DNA of 64,000 bases from Cololabis saira (Eukaryota; Chordata; Actinopteri; Beloniformes; Belonidae), in assembly GCF_033807715.1 (NCBI RefSeq), contig NC_084587.1, positions 21,987,017-22,051,016 on the forward strand. The letters run 5' to 3'. This document shows, piece after piece, positions 11,222 to 22,990 of this stretch. Position 1 is the stretch's first letter; each line of letters opens with the position of its first letter. The translations under genes were made by a program, and so were the position numbers. A model generated the notes under the pieces. The model ran no database searches. It had not been told where the DNA came from and saw only the letters and a program-made list of their open reading frames with translations.

Positions 11222-11704
11222 ATAAGTAAAAGGTGTATTACGCAAAGGATGAAGCCATTTAAGATAATTCATTTTAAATGCATGGGGTTTGATACTGTTC
11301 AGGGATGATTTAGTTTGATGCCAGTTAATGCCATGTGATTCAGTATAGTCTGACTCAGTTCTTAGCATTTTTTATAACATGTATTTATTTCCCCTTGTAA
11401 CTGAAGGAGTCAATGAAATACTGTCTTCTATGGGTTTTGTACTATGTCCTTTGTGTATAGCAGACATGTACAGTATATGTTTGTACTTTGCAAGTAACAA
11501 TAGGGAACATATATGCTGTTCTCACTGTCTGAGCTTAGTCAGACATCAGAAGCCTGTTTTCACAAAGGAGATTCAACAAATTTACAAAGTCGAAAAACTA
11601 ACTTGGAGTTGACAAACCAAGTTTAGAAACTGTGAGTTTTTGGTTTTAGGAAAGAGCGTTAGTGTGGGAGAAAATGGCAGAACGTGTGAATGCGCAGGCA
11701 AATT
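11222..11704. other. Unassigned AT-rich DNA
   Basis: No signature seen. The last bases form the target of the L1 insertion that follows. Confidence 0.5.
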
Positions 11705-11719
11705 AAAATATGTAATGGC

Positions 11720-12418
11720 AATGCTGCAATTTAATTGGCTAATGAGAGTGTATATTACACCAGAAAAACTTAACAAATTTAATATACAGATCCCTGACCT
11801 CTGTAATAGATGTGGAGAAGATAAGGGCACTTTGTTGCACTGTATATGGTCATGTCCAAAAATAAGGGAGTTTTGGGAGGAAGTTAGAGTAATAATACAG
11901 GAGATTTTATCAATTAGACTGGTGATGGAACCCAAATTTTTCCTACTGGGCTTATATCCTGCAGGACATAACATAAGTCGCTCTGGAAAGATCTTCATAA
12001 ATATGGGAATACTACAAGCAAAGAGAGTGATAGCTTTAACGTGGAAAAGTACTGGCAAACCGAGTGTGACGCAATGGTTCAAAGAAATGTCTTTATGTTT
12101 ACCGTTAGAAAAAATTACATACACTCTAAAGGATAAACAAGAATTATTTCAGAAAATATGGGGGTGCTACATCCAGTATATTAAAAACAAAGATCTATCT
12201 GACTTACTGTGTGAAACAGGGACAGCATAACCATCCCCTGTACAGGACCACAATCATATGCTGCATCCTGAATATTATTTTATAACATCTGTAAGAATTC
12301 TCATGGACTTAAATGATCTTATTGAATGTACCTAATGTTTGAATATTGTTCGTATATGTATGTCTGTGTATTTTGCGTATCTATGGCAAAACTTTAATAA
12401 ATATATTGTTGAAAAAAA
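11720..12418 (+). pseudogene. 5'-truncated L1 (Tx1-like) LINE with 15-bp TSD
   Basis: The reading frame from 11720 to the stop at 12228-12230 encodes the carboxyl end of an L1-group ORF2: VYITPEKLNKFN, then the knuckle CNRCGEDKGTLLHCIWSC (C-x2-C-x7-H-x4-C), then KFFLLGLYP and a basic tail. A short 3' UTR with an AATAAA-like signal and an A-run ends at about 12418. AAAATATGTAATGGC lies before (11705-11719) and after (12419-12433) the insert, giving exact limits. The frame appears to extend upstream to 11640, but that part is flanking DNA. Endonuclease and catalytic domains are missing through 5' truncation. The open frame and intact duplication suggest a recent event. Confidence 0.92.
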
Positions 12419-12472
12419 AAAATATGTAATGGCTAATTATAATATTGGATTCACTGTCATAGGTCGTAGGTC

Positions 12473-14164
12473 TATGGAGCTAGAACAGTCTCATAATTCA
12501 CAAATGCACAGGACAAGTTTTACAAATGCACGGACCGATTTGCAAATACACACACCGTTTCACACGTGCACAGGACACGTTTTACAAATGCACAGAACGA
12601 TTTGCAAATACACACACAGTTTCACACGTGCACAGAACAATTCACACGTGCGTAGGACAAGATATACAAATGTATTTTCTGATGCACACACAAATATAAC
12701 CTGATTTACAAATATTTTTTTGTCTGTGAGCTGCGCTGGATTTGTGTGTGAGTTTTGAGACTCCCCTGACGTGACTAGATCCACAAATAGGTTTTTTTTA
12801 ACACGGAAGGATCAGCAACCAATCAGATTAAAGGGGCGGATACACCTGCTGTTTGAACTGCGTTAGTGCCGTTCGCTTAGAAAAGTGATTAATATTTCAA
12901 GTTAGTGGAGTAAAGATAAAAAACAGTTACAGGAGATAAAAAATAAATAAACAGGATGGAGAGGAGATCACTGCTGCTTTTCTTGTGATCCCGGTAAATA
13001 CAACAGCGCGATTGGAGATGGTTTGTGGGGCTGTTCAACCAGAGCCGTCGGGACTGGAGAGCTCCAAGTCCTGCCGATGCAGCACCTGATGATGAGAAAC
13101 AGCGGAGATTTTTATATATTTGCTCTGTTTGGTTTCACGACGTATAACTGTCCCGCTGATTCAGCCAGAACCAGACAGACGCATGCAGCAGAGAGCTGCT
13201 GCGCTACCTGACGGGACGAGCTGCAGCAGCTGCAGGTGGAGCAGCAGCGCATGTCAGGAGTTTAATTTACCAAAATGTCTGGAGTAAAGTCGGTATCATT
13301 GACTGATAACCGAAGACCTCTGTATCCAGCTCAGATGTTTGATGATCGGTGGACTAAACCCCGACCAGCATCATCACGGCTGCATTTTCCCATGAGCCTG
13401 ACTCTGTACCGGGAATGTGTTGTTCTCCTGAAAGACACCTGTAGTTCAAATACAGAAATATCTCTGCTGTTTCTCATAATCAGTTGCTGCATCGGCAGGA
13501 CTTGGAGAGCAGATCCCGACGGCTCTGGTTGAACAGCCCGACAAACCATCTCCAATCGCGCTGTTGTATTTACCGGGATCACAAGAAAAGCAGCAGTGAT
13601 CTCCTCTCCATCCTGTTTATTTATTTTTTATCTCCTGTAACTGTTTTTTATCTTTACTCCACTAACTCGAAATATTAATCACTTTTCTATGTGAACAGCA
13701 CTAACGCAGCTCAAACAGCAGGTGTATCCGCCCCTTTAATCTGATTGGTTTAGAGTAAATCGTCCCCCACGTAGGTCTGCTCTTATGATTGGCTGGAACA
13801 AATGAAGACATCTGATTGGTTGCAGATCCTTCTGTGTTAAAAAAAACCTATTTGTGGATCTAGTCACGTCAGGAGAGTCTCAAAACTCACACACAAATCC
13901 AGCGCAGCTCACAGACAAAAAAATATTTGTAAATCAGGTTATATTTGTGTGTGCATCAAAAATACATTTGTATATCTTGTCCTACGCACGTGTGAATTGT
14001 TCTGTGCACGTGTGAAACTGTGTGTGTATTTGCAAATCGTTCTGTGCATTTGTAAAACGTGTTCTGTGCACGTGTGAAACGGTGTGTGTATTTGCAAATC
14101 GGTCCGTGCATTTGTAAAACTTGTCCTGTGCATTTGTGAATTATGAGACTGTTCTAGCTCCATA
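12473..14164. mobile_element. Foldback DNA element, 1.69 kb, 6-bp TSD TAGGTC
   Basis: The left part (12473 to about 13115) reappears as its reverse complement in the right part (about 13460 to 14164), leaving a loop of roughly 345 bp. Ends read TATGGAGCTAGAACAG and its complement. TAGGTC precedes (12467-12472) and follows (14165-14170) the element. The right arm carries about 70 extra bases near 13750-13830. The two arms contain the same frame in opposite orientation (12481-12704 and 13939-14160), which reflects the repeat and not a gene. No transposase was seen, so it would need one supplied elsewhere. A 6-bp duplication with TAYGG-like ends would fit the IS3EU superfamily, which is tentative. 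Confidence 0.85.
12517..12640 (+). repeat. Two tandem 62-bp subterminal units in the left arm
   Basis: Units at 12517-12578 and 12579-12640 both read GTTTTACAAATGCACRGAMC followed by GATTTGCAAATACACACAC. The right arm carries the inverted pair at about 13997-14120. Subterminal tandem units are common transposase-binding sites, but binding is only an inference here. Confidence 0.8.
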
Positions 14165-14170
14165 TAGGTC

Positions 14171-14600
14171 CAATCACTGTGAGCAATTTACTGCCATAGG
14201 TGCAATCCTTGGTGTATGAATAAAACAAAACCTGAAACAGCTAAAGATGAAACATAATTTCAGACAGGTAACAGGTAAAAAGTTAATAACCCAAGGTATT
14301 TTGCATGATTAATGGACACACTGTGGGTGATATTTGTCATGCACAGAAGGATGATAGCATGCAAGTGAAATGTGACACTAAAAAAAAAGAAAGAAAGAAA
14401 AGACCCAACACTCTTAAAAAAACATCAGGGTATCACGAGTAGCTACAAGTTATGGCTGGTTTGATAACATTAACCCATCAATGCAATTGTTACATGTCAT
14501 TGTTCAGAAGTATCCAAAATGTGTGTTGTATGATCAACTGGCTGATAAAATTGAACTCATTTCAGCTTCATGAATGGAAGAGACAGACCGGTTAGTTACT
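14171..14600. other. Unassigned AT-rich DNA
   Basis: No signature other than an AAAGAAAGAAAG run near 14385. Confidence 0.5.
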
Positions 14601-14781
14601 GGGGTAAAAGACGCTGATGAAGAGTTCCCTCCATTTCTGAAAAGTGCTCAACCAAACCCTCTTGGTTGGGATTCAATAACATTGCTTCATGAGAGGGACA
14701 ACTCCTCCCTGAGTTTCTGTGAGTTTAACTTCAACATACTCAGAGTTTCAACTTAACTTGCTTTGTGAAATGGGCCCCGGG
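14601..14781. mobile_element. Degenerate half of a palindromic MITE
   Basis: The stretch ends with CTTTGTGAAATGGGCCCC after ACTCAGAGTTTCAACTTAAC, which resembles one arm of the fish MITE type bounded by GGGCCCRTTTCACAAAG. The opposite end was not found. Confidence 0.45.
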
Positions 14782-14789
14782 GGTGTAGC

Positions 14790-15810
14790 TAACCTGATAT
14801 CACTGTGTTAGTAGTTTACGCCATTGACTCGTCTTACAACCAATGTGTTCCATCTTGATAATGTTGCAGGCCCACTCTGGCATTTTATTTCACACTCACA
14901 CTTTCACACACATTTCTCATATGGGCAAATGCTTATACCCTTAACACATATTTATAATCCCCAGTCTTTTTTAGCTGAAATACCCCAAATCAGGTCTTTT
15001 TACCATGTTCAAACAGTGCAGGAAGTAAGAGAAGAAAAAGTAAGAAATGATAATGATTCCAATACGTTGAAAATTAAACACTTCAAACATACTCAAAGTC
15101 AAAAGGAAAGGAACAAAAAAAAACAAGGTCTTCAATTAGCTACGTCTCAGTTCCATTGTAAAGTAAACCTGAAGCAAACATCAGCATTATAGCTTCATGA
15201 AAGATCTGCCCAAGGTGGACTTCCATCAACTTGCTTGAAGTGTTGGGCAGCAATGTGTTGCCATTAATGTTTAAGTCCAATATTACTGTAATATCATTTT
15301 TTCCATAAACAGGAATGGACATTTATTACAAACATAATTTCATTAATATATTGAATAACAATATAATATAATAATAAAGCATTACATTTCTTGGTTTTTG
15401 TTGTTGTTTTTAGTGCCAAGATTCCAGAACAAGTTGTGACGTGCTGTATAATGCAAAGGCACACAGAACAGCAGCTAAACCATTACAGAAGGGGAATGTG
15501 GAAACATAAGCACCCACAGTCACTAACTGGAAATATGCCCACTACTTTGATTTTGTTGGGAGGAAAGATGACCACCCACCTAAAGGTCACATATTAGATT
15601 TGATGCTCTCATCTGGTTTCAGAGTAACCTCTGTGAAACTTCTATATATACCTGTCTGACCATAAAGCTGTTACCTTTAATGTGCCTCTTCATCGGTCTC
15701 TCTCTCCTGTCTGCACCAAGAGATATTCTTGCATTTTCAATGCTGACTCTGCAGTAAAATTTTGCAACACCTTTAATTCTACGTCCCTCAAACCACTTTG
15801 AGCCACTATT
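14790..15810. other. Unassigned AT-rich DNA
   Basis: Nothing recognised. Short open frames only. Confidence 0.5.
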
Positions 15811-15814
15811 GCAT

Positions 15815-16131
15815 TTCTATAATGGATTCGATTTATATCGCGCTTTTCTTGGACACTCAGAGCACTCACATTATTCATTCACACTTGGTGATGGTAAACT
15901 ACATATGTACTCACAGCTGCCCTGGGGCAGACTGACGGAATCGTGACAGCCAATCTGCGACAACGGCCTCTCCGATCAACTATCAGAACATTCATACAAC
16001 ATTCACACACCAGCGAGGCCCTCACTGGAGGCAAGGAAGGTGATTGTCTTGCCCAAGGACACAACAACAGATGACTGGGGGGAGCGGCGTTCGAAACACC
16101 AATTGGACGACCCGCTCAACCAGCTGATGAA
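15815..16131 (-). mobile_element. tRNA-derived SINE with L2-like tail (antisense)
   Basis: On the minus strand the element begins with a degraded tRNA head (TGAGCGGGTCGTCC as part of box A context and GTTTCGAAC as box B), continues with CCTTGGGCAAGACA and CCCCAGGGCAGCTG, and ends with the L2-like tail AAGCGCGATATAAAT. It belongs to the same family as the plus-strand copy at 27.9 kb. A perfect 11-bp stem, AGCGACAATGG/CCATTGTCGCT (16132-16163), lies beside its head. Confidence 0.8.
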
Positions 16132-16539
16132 AGCGACAATGGCCCCTAATGACCATTGTCGCTCATTCCTTTACTAAATCACTGCATTTCAAAATATTTA
16201 TTAACAAAGATCAAATAACGCCCCTTGGGTCAGCGTTTGGACCCTTAGGATACAAAATTTAAATGTTAATGGAAGGCCAGCCAATCTGAGGAAGCACACG
16301 TTTCCCTTAAAAATCAAGTGCTAATGAAAGTAGTTAAGGATGCAAGGTTAGCTTTCTTCTCCCAACTGATTGGGCCAAAAACAACCATAATCACAGAAGA
16401 TGGTTTAATGTAATTAATACTGTTATAAATGGTTCCCGAACATCCTTTGACAAATCTGTTCACGAGCTACCTTAAACTTTTCTGGTTAATTTTGATGAAT
16501 AAAGTGGAAAATAACAGAACTCAAATACAGGCTAATTCT

Positions 16540-18125
16540 TGCAGAATTTCTGTTCCCAGTGTTAATTCTGACACTTTTTCACATTTTGAACCCTTTCAGA
16601 ATTAGTGTACACGGTATCCCAAATGACATCCTCCTCTGCACTCTAGATATTGTTCTCAACCAGCTGCTGAAGCATTCTCCACAGTCAGGTCTTACTATCT
16701 TAAAGATTTTTAATTTGTCCCTGGCCTTTGGATCTTTTCCAGACAGCTTTAAGGATGCAGTTGTGCATCCACTGCTAGAGAAACCCAATTTGGACCCCAC
16801 ATCTGATGCACTTCAGACCAATATCTAAACTGTTTTTTATTATCTAAAGCTTTTAACGAAGTGATCCTGGCACATTTGATAACATTTATGAAATATACAG
16901 TATTTTAAACAGTTTTCAGTCTGGTTGTAGAGCACTTTATAACACAGAGAAGCCCTTGTTAAGGTGACTAATGACCTACTGCCAAGTGCAGATTTAAGTG
17001 CCACCTTTTGATAATGTTGACCATAACATCTTCCTCCATCATGTTAAGACCTGGGTTGGAATTAAAAATCCTGCTTTTAGCTGGATGAGTTCATATCTCA
17101 CTTCCAGAACCTTTTCAACCGATTTTAGTTATTTCATCTCCTCACTCACTCAACTCAGTCGTAGCGCACTGCAGGGCTCAGTACTCGGTCCCCTCCTGTT
17201 CTTTATTTACATGTTCGGGGCCATCTTATTCAGGACCATAATGTAAATGACAATTTAAAACTCAGCTGTACATGCCTATAAAACCCACAGATCCCAGCAG
17301 TCTCGCATATCTCTCATTGCTTTCTCAACTCTTATTAAATTAACTCATATAAGTCTAGGAGTAATATTTGATTCCAACCTCAGTTTTGATGCTAAGGTCA
17401 CAAATATTGTTCAGTCTCGATTTTTCCGGCTTAAGACGATTGCTAAAATTAGGGCTTTCTTTCAAATCCTGATTTACAAAAAGTTATGCATACTTACTCT
17501 CACCTTGACTACTGTAATTCATTTTACTAGCGTATCAGTCAGGGCTCCCTCTGTTGCCCCCAATTAATTCAAAATGCCACAGCAAAACTCATTACCAGTA
17601 CAAAAAAGTGTGACCACATTTCCCCTGTGCTTCCTTCCCTTCAATGGCTTACTGTCAGACTTTGCACTGATTTCAAACTCCTACTGATCACCTTCAAAGC
17701 CTGAGGTGGTCTTGCCCCAACTTACTTCGCACTATTTACCCTCCTGATTTCACACAGCTGGTGCTCTCGTTACTGTCCCTAGAACAAGGTTTGTGGAGTT
17801 TTTTCCCTTAGTCCACCCACCAAATGGAAACCTTTACTTGTTGCACTCGGGCACAGATCTCTCAATACATTTACATGTATCTTTAAAGCGATTCTTTTTA
17901 GGACCTCATCTGATACAGAATATTACATGTTCCATATTGCTACTAATTTCATCTGCCTGGCCCCCCTCTTCTTAAGTTAGCAATTTTCAACTTTGTTGGG
18001 AGGCCGTGCTATATAAACAATGGAATTTATTTTCAAATCATTATTTTTGCTGCTGTTTCAAGTTGCTTACTGGTTTTAATTCTTTGCTGCATGAAAAAAA
18101 GTGTTATATAAATTAAGTTTTATTA
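16540..18125 (+). pseudogene. L2-type LINE remnant, heavily decayed
   Basis: Pieces of an L2/CR1-group reverse transcriptase occur in order but in different frames. They are a proline-rich start with KDAVVHPLLEKPNLDPTSDA (about 16750-16810), then FDNVDHNIFLHHVKTWVGI (about 17000-17060), then LQGSVLGPLLFFIYM (17170-17215). C-terminal pieces follow, with HFPCASFPSMAYCQTL-like sequence near 17620. The 3' end reads GTGTTATATAAATTAAG, the L2-like tail. Stops, frameshifts and a deletion of the YADD region make it inactive. It is clearly older than the L2 copy at 29.4-30.9 kb. Confidence 0.8.
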
Positions 18126-18129
18126 TCAT

Positions 18130-19842
18130 GACAGGAATGGTAATGGAACACAGTTTTATACAGTTGCCAAGACTCTTTCAAGGACTATGTCTCAATAACT
18201 GCCAATATCTGGAATGTTAACCATAAAAGTTTTATCTCTTGCTCAGTCAGTCACTCTCTTGTTGTTTCCTTTAATCATTTTTTTTCTTCACTCCCTTTGT
18301 TGCCTCCCATTGTAGTAATGCAAATTCATTTTGATGCTTGCTATAATGCCAGGAAGCATATACAGTTGTTACAAGTGAGCCCCAGGACAGCAGCCCAAAG
18401 TCAATTTGGGTGGTTTTTGTCACAAGCACGGATGGGGGACAGTAAGAGCTAGGCAACCTTCTATATCAGTAATTCAATCTTTAAAGAGAAATGTCCTTAA
18501 AAATAAATTGAAATTAATTTATTTTGAATGTGTGTTTTCCATTTACTTTTCTCGATCACAATTCAGAATGTTCAAAAAATGTCTGTTTATTTATTTATTT
18601 TAACTGCCTTTGTAGCCATTCCTCCATCCCTGAAATATTTATTGTTTGTCAAACCTTCTGCTTTTTTTTTTTTTTTTACATGGATCTTTTGCCTTGAAAG
18701 GACTATGTTTTAATCTGGCAACTGGGTTTGTTGATGATTTTACAGTGTGGTCATGTTTGTGGCTTTGGGTGCCTGGGCATTTGTGTTTCATTTGGGTGGA
18801 GCGTCCATAAGCATACAGGTTTGTGCCTTTGCCTGCGTGTAACCGTACATGTTGAATGCTTCAGCCATGCAACTGTGGGGTTTGAAGCAAAGAACACAAA
18901 GCTTCACGACTTGCGCTTTCTTTTCTGTTCTGCAGCTCCATCTAGTATTTATTCTCACTAAGAAGATGATGGTTTTGAATTTGCATGATAGTGCAAATGC
19001 CTTTAAATGCAGTGTCTGACATTTAAATAGGTAAGGTATTACATTTAAAGAGCAGGCTTTGTGGCATTACTGATAACGATAATCTTTTCAGCAGTCTCCT
19101 GGAGTAATGAGCAGTAAGACAAGTTTGCCTCAGTCAATGGTTATTCATGGAGAAACATTCAGGTTATGTTGAACAGGACTGCAGTAAAATTGTAAATACA
19201 TGCTTACATGCACAAAAAAGAGAGACCCAACCCTCCACCACACACAAAGTTTTGCATACACATAGATAATTCAAGCATTAGAGCCTTTACAGATGGCATA
19301 AAACCCTTGACTTATGCAGTATCCACATGACCTTGCTAAAAATTTTTATACAAAATACAAGAGCTTCAAAACAATGGCACATTTAATTTGGGTTGATTTG
19401 TGGTTTTCAAAAGCCTAAATATTTTTTTCAGCCATGAAAACCATTTGTGTTACTGTTTTGTATGATTAATGTGATATTCTAATTAATGTTATTTTTTTAA
19501 CAAATGGGCATGGACAATCAAGTGACTGCAACACAGTCACTTATTCATAAAACACTATGCATTTAAAATTACTTTCCCATCACACTTTTGCTACAATCTG
19601 CACCCTTTGCAATCACTATATCAAGCACACACACACTCAGCGTGTATGTGTGTTGTATGAATGTAAGCAAGAGAGACAGTATCTTTGCAAAACAGAAGTA
19701 AAAATAAAAACTTGGCATCTTATGTGCAAGCATTTATAGAAGCAGCACAAAACAGAAGGCAGTCTCACACCAGACAAGGTGTTACAGAGTTACACTGTAA
19801 GAGGAAGGACTGAGGAGACAGGAAACAGTATAGACAGCTCAC
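18130..19842. other. AT-rich DNA, nothing recognised
   Basis: A T-run lies at 18662-18677. No coding or repeat-family signature was seen up to the candidate exon. Confidence 0.5.
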
Positions 19843-19927
19843 CAACAGCACTCAGTCCTTTAGGGTTGGCGCTTAGCTCCTTCATGTCAACCACGCAGTC
19901 CTCCAAGTTCTGGGTGCCGTCCTCCAT
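19843..19927 (-). CDS. Candidate first coding exon of an unknown gene
   Basis: On the minus strand an ATG at 19927 opens 28 codons plus one base, reading MEDGTQNLEDCVVDMKEL and on to LSAV. It is followed directly by a good GT donor (GTGAGC, complement of 19837-19842). Upstream, 19928 to about 20110 looks like a moderately GC-rich 5' UTR, then comes a strongly purine-rich promoter-like tract. The same frame is open upstream to an ATG at 19978, so the start is uncertain. I do not recognise the protein, and no second exon can be assigned within the window. Without a transcript or a conserved homologue this remains a suggestion, although it stands out from the surrounding AT-rich DNA. Confidence 0.3.
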
Positions 19928-20300
19928 CTGTCCAGCTCGCCCCAGACTTCTCCCCCCTGCTCCTCCACGAAACACCACAGTCCAATCCAGCTCCCCGGCT
20001 TGTAAGCAGCCTTCCAGGCAGAAAAGCTGTCACAAAGAAAGCGATCCGCTTGCCTTGCCTCCTTGCTGCCTCGCAGCGCGCTCTCTGTCAGCATTAAAGA
20101 TGCCTTTTGGAAACTAATACAGAAGAGAGGGACCAACGAGAGACCTGGAGGAGCAGCGGGCGCGGGAGGGGGAGGGGGAGGAGGGCGAGGAGGAGACAGA
20201 GGGGAAGGGAGGAGTGATGAGGGAGTGAGGTTCAGAATGAAAGAGAAAGCAGGACAGAATTGATGCAATGTGCGATACACAACCCTATCCATCAATCAAG
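19928..20300 (-). promoter_or_regulatory. Possible promoter and 5' UTR of the candidate exon
   Basis: Local GC content and CpG density rise here. 20150-20225 is almost pure G and A on the plus strand (C and T on the minus strand), a composition common near vertebrate promoters. No TATA box in a convincing position was found. The assignment depends on the candidate exon being real. Confidence 0.25.
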
Positions 20301-22130
20301 GGCTGACAGAAGGGCACCTAGAGCAGACTCGCAGCCAGAAAGACACAACTCTGCCATACTGTCTCCCTCCTCTTTTCTCCCCGTGCAGCCAATGCTGCAT
20401 CCAGACATGACAACAAGGGTACCTATGATTTCCATCTTTCCCTCATCCCAGTGTTTGCTCTCACCAATCCAACACTTTTACCGACTTTGTTTCAGCAAAT
20501 GAATTAACAAGCGTCCAGCTGCTGACTGTAGTAGTGTAAACAGCATTATCCAGACTGAGATTGTGGAAATTACACTTCTGGAAGTGGAAAAATGATGCCG
20601 AAGAATCCCAGCATTGTAAAGCTGAAGAACTGCATAACCCTAAATGGCAACGTCGCCACTGATGTGTAATGTCAATAGGTTAAACATATACAGAGAGCAG
20701 AGGTTAGCTTCTACTTAGATGTCACCATGTAGTTTGGAAGAGAGGTGAAAAAAAAACTATTTAGTCAGCATTTACAGGTATGTTTAAAGGCCAGGTTGAG
20801 AAAACAAATATTGCACATCTCTTCATCTGTCTTTATTTATAGCTTCTTCTCCCAGTCATAATAAAGAGGTTATTGTTAGTTACTTGGCCATCAAGGCTGC
20901 AGTGCTACAGTAAAACTAAGATCAATGTTAATTTATAACCTGCTGATCTGAGAGATTCTGGAAACTCTAGTAAAGCTCAGTCCTAGCTATCGTAAAAGCA
21001 GCAGCACTTGAACTCCTAAAGGAGACAGATGTCTATACAACATGTTAGCAAACTGTAAGATCTAGCCATGCTGCTAAATTAACACATATTTTACACAAGA
21101 AATACCCTAATGACTGTGATATTACTTTTTTATCTTTGGAAGTAGAAGAAAAGAAACTCAACATTTAAAAAGAATACTTCATGCAACCTGCATGTCTACA
21201 GTGTTGACTTTCTGTTTTTAGCTGATAACATTCTTGTTTTCTTTCACCTTTTTATAATTTAATTGAACTGAATTATACTTTGTTAAGCCCCAAAGGGAAA
21301 TTATGTTGCCCCTGCATGGTAAATTAGAACAAACATGAGGGGAGAAACTGTTGTATTCTAACCATGGTGAAAATCTCCAGAGATCATCACAGATACATTA
21401 GGAGTGATGTTTTTGTCGCCAGGCAACAACTGCGGTGATGACATATGCAGCATGAGCAGGTAACACACTGTTGCTGCTGAGGTGTAGGTGCTGAGGTGCT
21501 CCGTCAGTCACGTGTCCAGAATTAAATCTTTTAACCAGCAGTGTAGCACTCCTGCCCAACCTCTGCCACTCTGTTGGAAGTCTTTAGCCCAACTGATGCA
21601 GAGATATTTGAGTCCAGAACATGCTCTTGCAGCCATGTCTTGAAGAACACAGGCTCATCCCTCCACTTTCAAGAGATCTCACTTGCTTTATGATGATCCA
21701 GAAGGGCCTCGTTTTTCTCCTGCTCAACATCTTTGACCTTGCCTCTTCAACTCATCCAAATTTGAGGACTTTTTTTGATGATTAACTTGTCGTTGGAAAG
21801 CTCATTCCGCTGCTTCCACATTGTAAAAAACTTTCTGTTGTCATGGGGACTCATCATAACAAAAGAGGAAAAAGTGCAAGAGTTACCAGTAGAAATCCTT
21901 CAGGCAGGAGAGCATACCAAACCAGGATGGAAACATGATTTAAAAAAAATCTGAGTCACACGAAGATATGATAAGACAAAATTTGAAGGAGCAACTGCAA
22001 CAAGCTGCGACTAGAGCGGCGTACTTTTAGAATAGAAACACCTAATAAATATGTCAGTGAACTGCAAGAGGTGTAGCCTTCCTACACATTTTTTGTGCTA
22101 ATGAGCTCAAATGAAATTAGTATCAAGGTA
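20301..22130. other. Unassigned DNA
   Basis: No gene or repeat family was recognised. The 21530-21850 section is less AT-rich and has no stop-free frame of interest. Confidence 0.45.
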
Positions 22131-22133
22131 CAT

Positions 22134-22258
<125 letters not shown>

Positions 22259-22309
22259 TTTATGTGTGTGTGTTTACAACATTATCAACCATTTTAGCTT
22301 AATTCCTTT

Positions 22310-22480
22310 TAGATTGGCTGCCACAGCAGATCATAGTCTGCACATCGATTTGTCCCACTTTCCTGCCGCAACCCCACAAGCACAGGGAGACACACACAAA
22401 CATACCTGATTTCTTTTTCGACTGTGGGAGGAAACCTGAGCACCCGGAGGAAACCCACGCAAGCACGGTAAAAAATACAA
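22310..22480 (-). mobile_element. Composite of two short LINE-associated repeat fragments
   Basis: GGCTGCCACAGCAGATCAT resembles the antisense 3' end of a common fish LINE. It is followed by GTGGGAGGAAACC and CCCGGAGGAAACCCACGCA, another very common fish repeat block. Family placement is from memory. Confidence 0.5.
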
Positions 22481-22558
22481 ACAAAGACACAATGCCATTT
22501 ATTTCTCGAGCCCTGTCTTCCGGGAATGTATTTTCACTCAATATTCAAGTTTTTATTT

Positions 22559-22990
22559 TAAAAAGATGAGAAGTTGTCTACATTTCCTGTGGACATTATA
22601 TCTGTTTGGTGTGACCATGTCACCTGCAGTCGAAAACACCCTCTCACTTGGGACAGATGTCCCAGGAACAGCCAAATAACATTGTGACAACAAGCTGATG
22701 ATTTTTCCACCATTTCAGTGGAACAGCATCCAGGGGAATGCAGTTCACTGCCCTGACAGTGTCCACCTGCTTCGTTACAGTATGTCCACACACGTGTTAC
22801 TTTGATCTTGGGTCATAAACAATTCCCCAAAGAACTCAGTCATAGCTGACTTCTTTTCTGGGGAAGGAGATATTGAGGTCCCCAAGACCACTGCTTCATC
22901 CTCTATTGAGGAAGCTGCCTCTGTGGCACCTGCTACTTGGCCCTGAAGAAACACACAGCAGTCATATATATGTTGTCCTCTGACAATAAA
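22559..22990 (-). pseudogene. hAT transposase C-terminal (dimerisation) remnant
   Basis: Read on the minus strand, the piece near 22990-22820 gives EDEAVVLGTSISPSPEKKSA and MTEFFGELF. After several stops and shifts, the piece near 22710-22570 gives LAVPGTSVPSERVFSTAGDM and then VTPNRYNVHRKCRQLLIFLK. This SERVFSTAGD block is the signature of the hAT-family C-terminal dimerisation domain (ZBED-type transposases), which ends with a LIFL motif as here. At least two frame changes mean no protein is made. It lies outside the bounded hAT element at 23470-24579. It has no visible ends of its own and is interrupted from that neighbour by a SINE. Confidence 0.85.
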
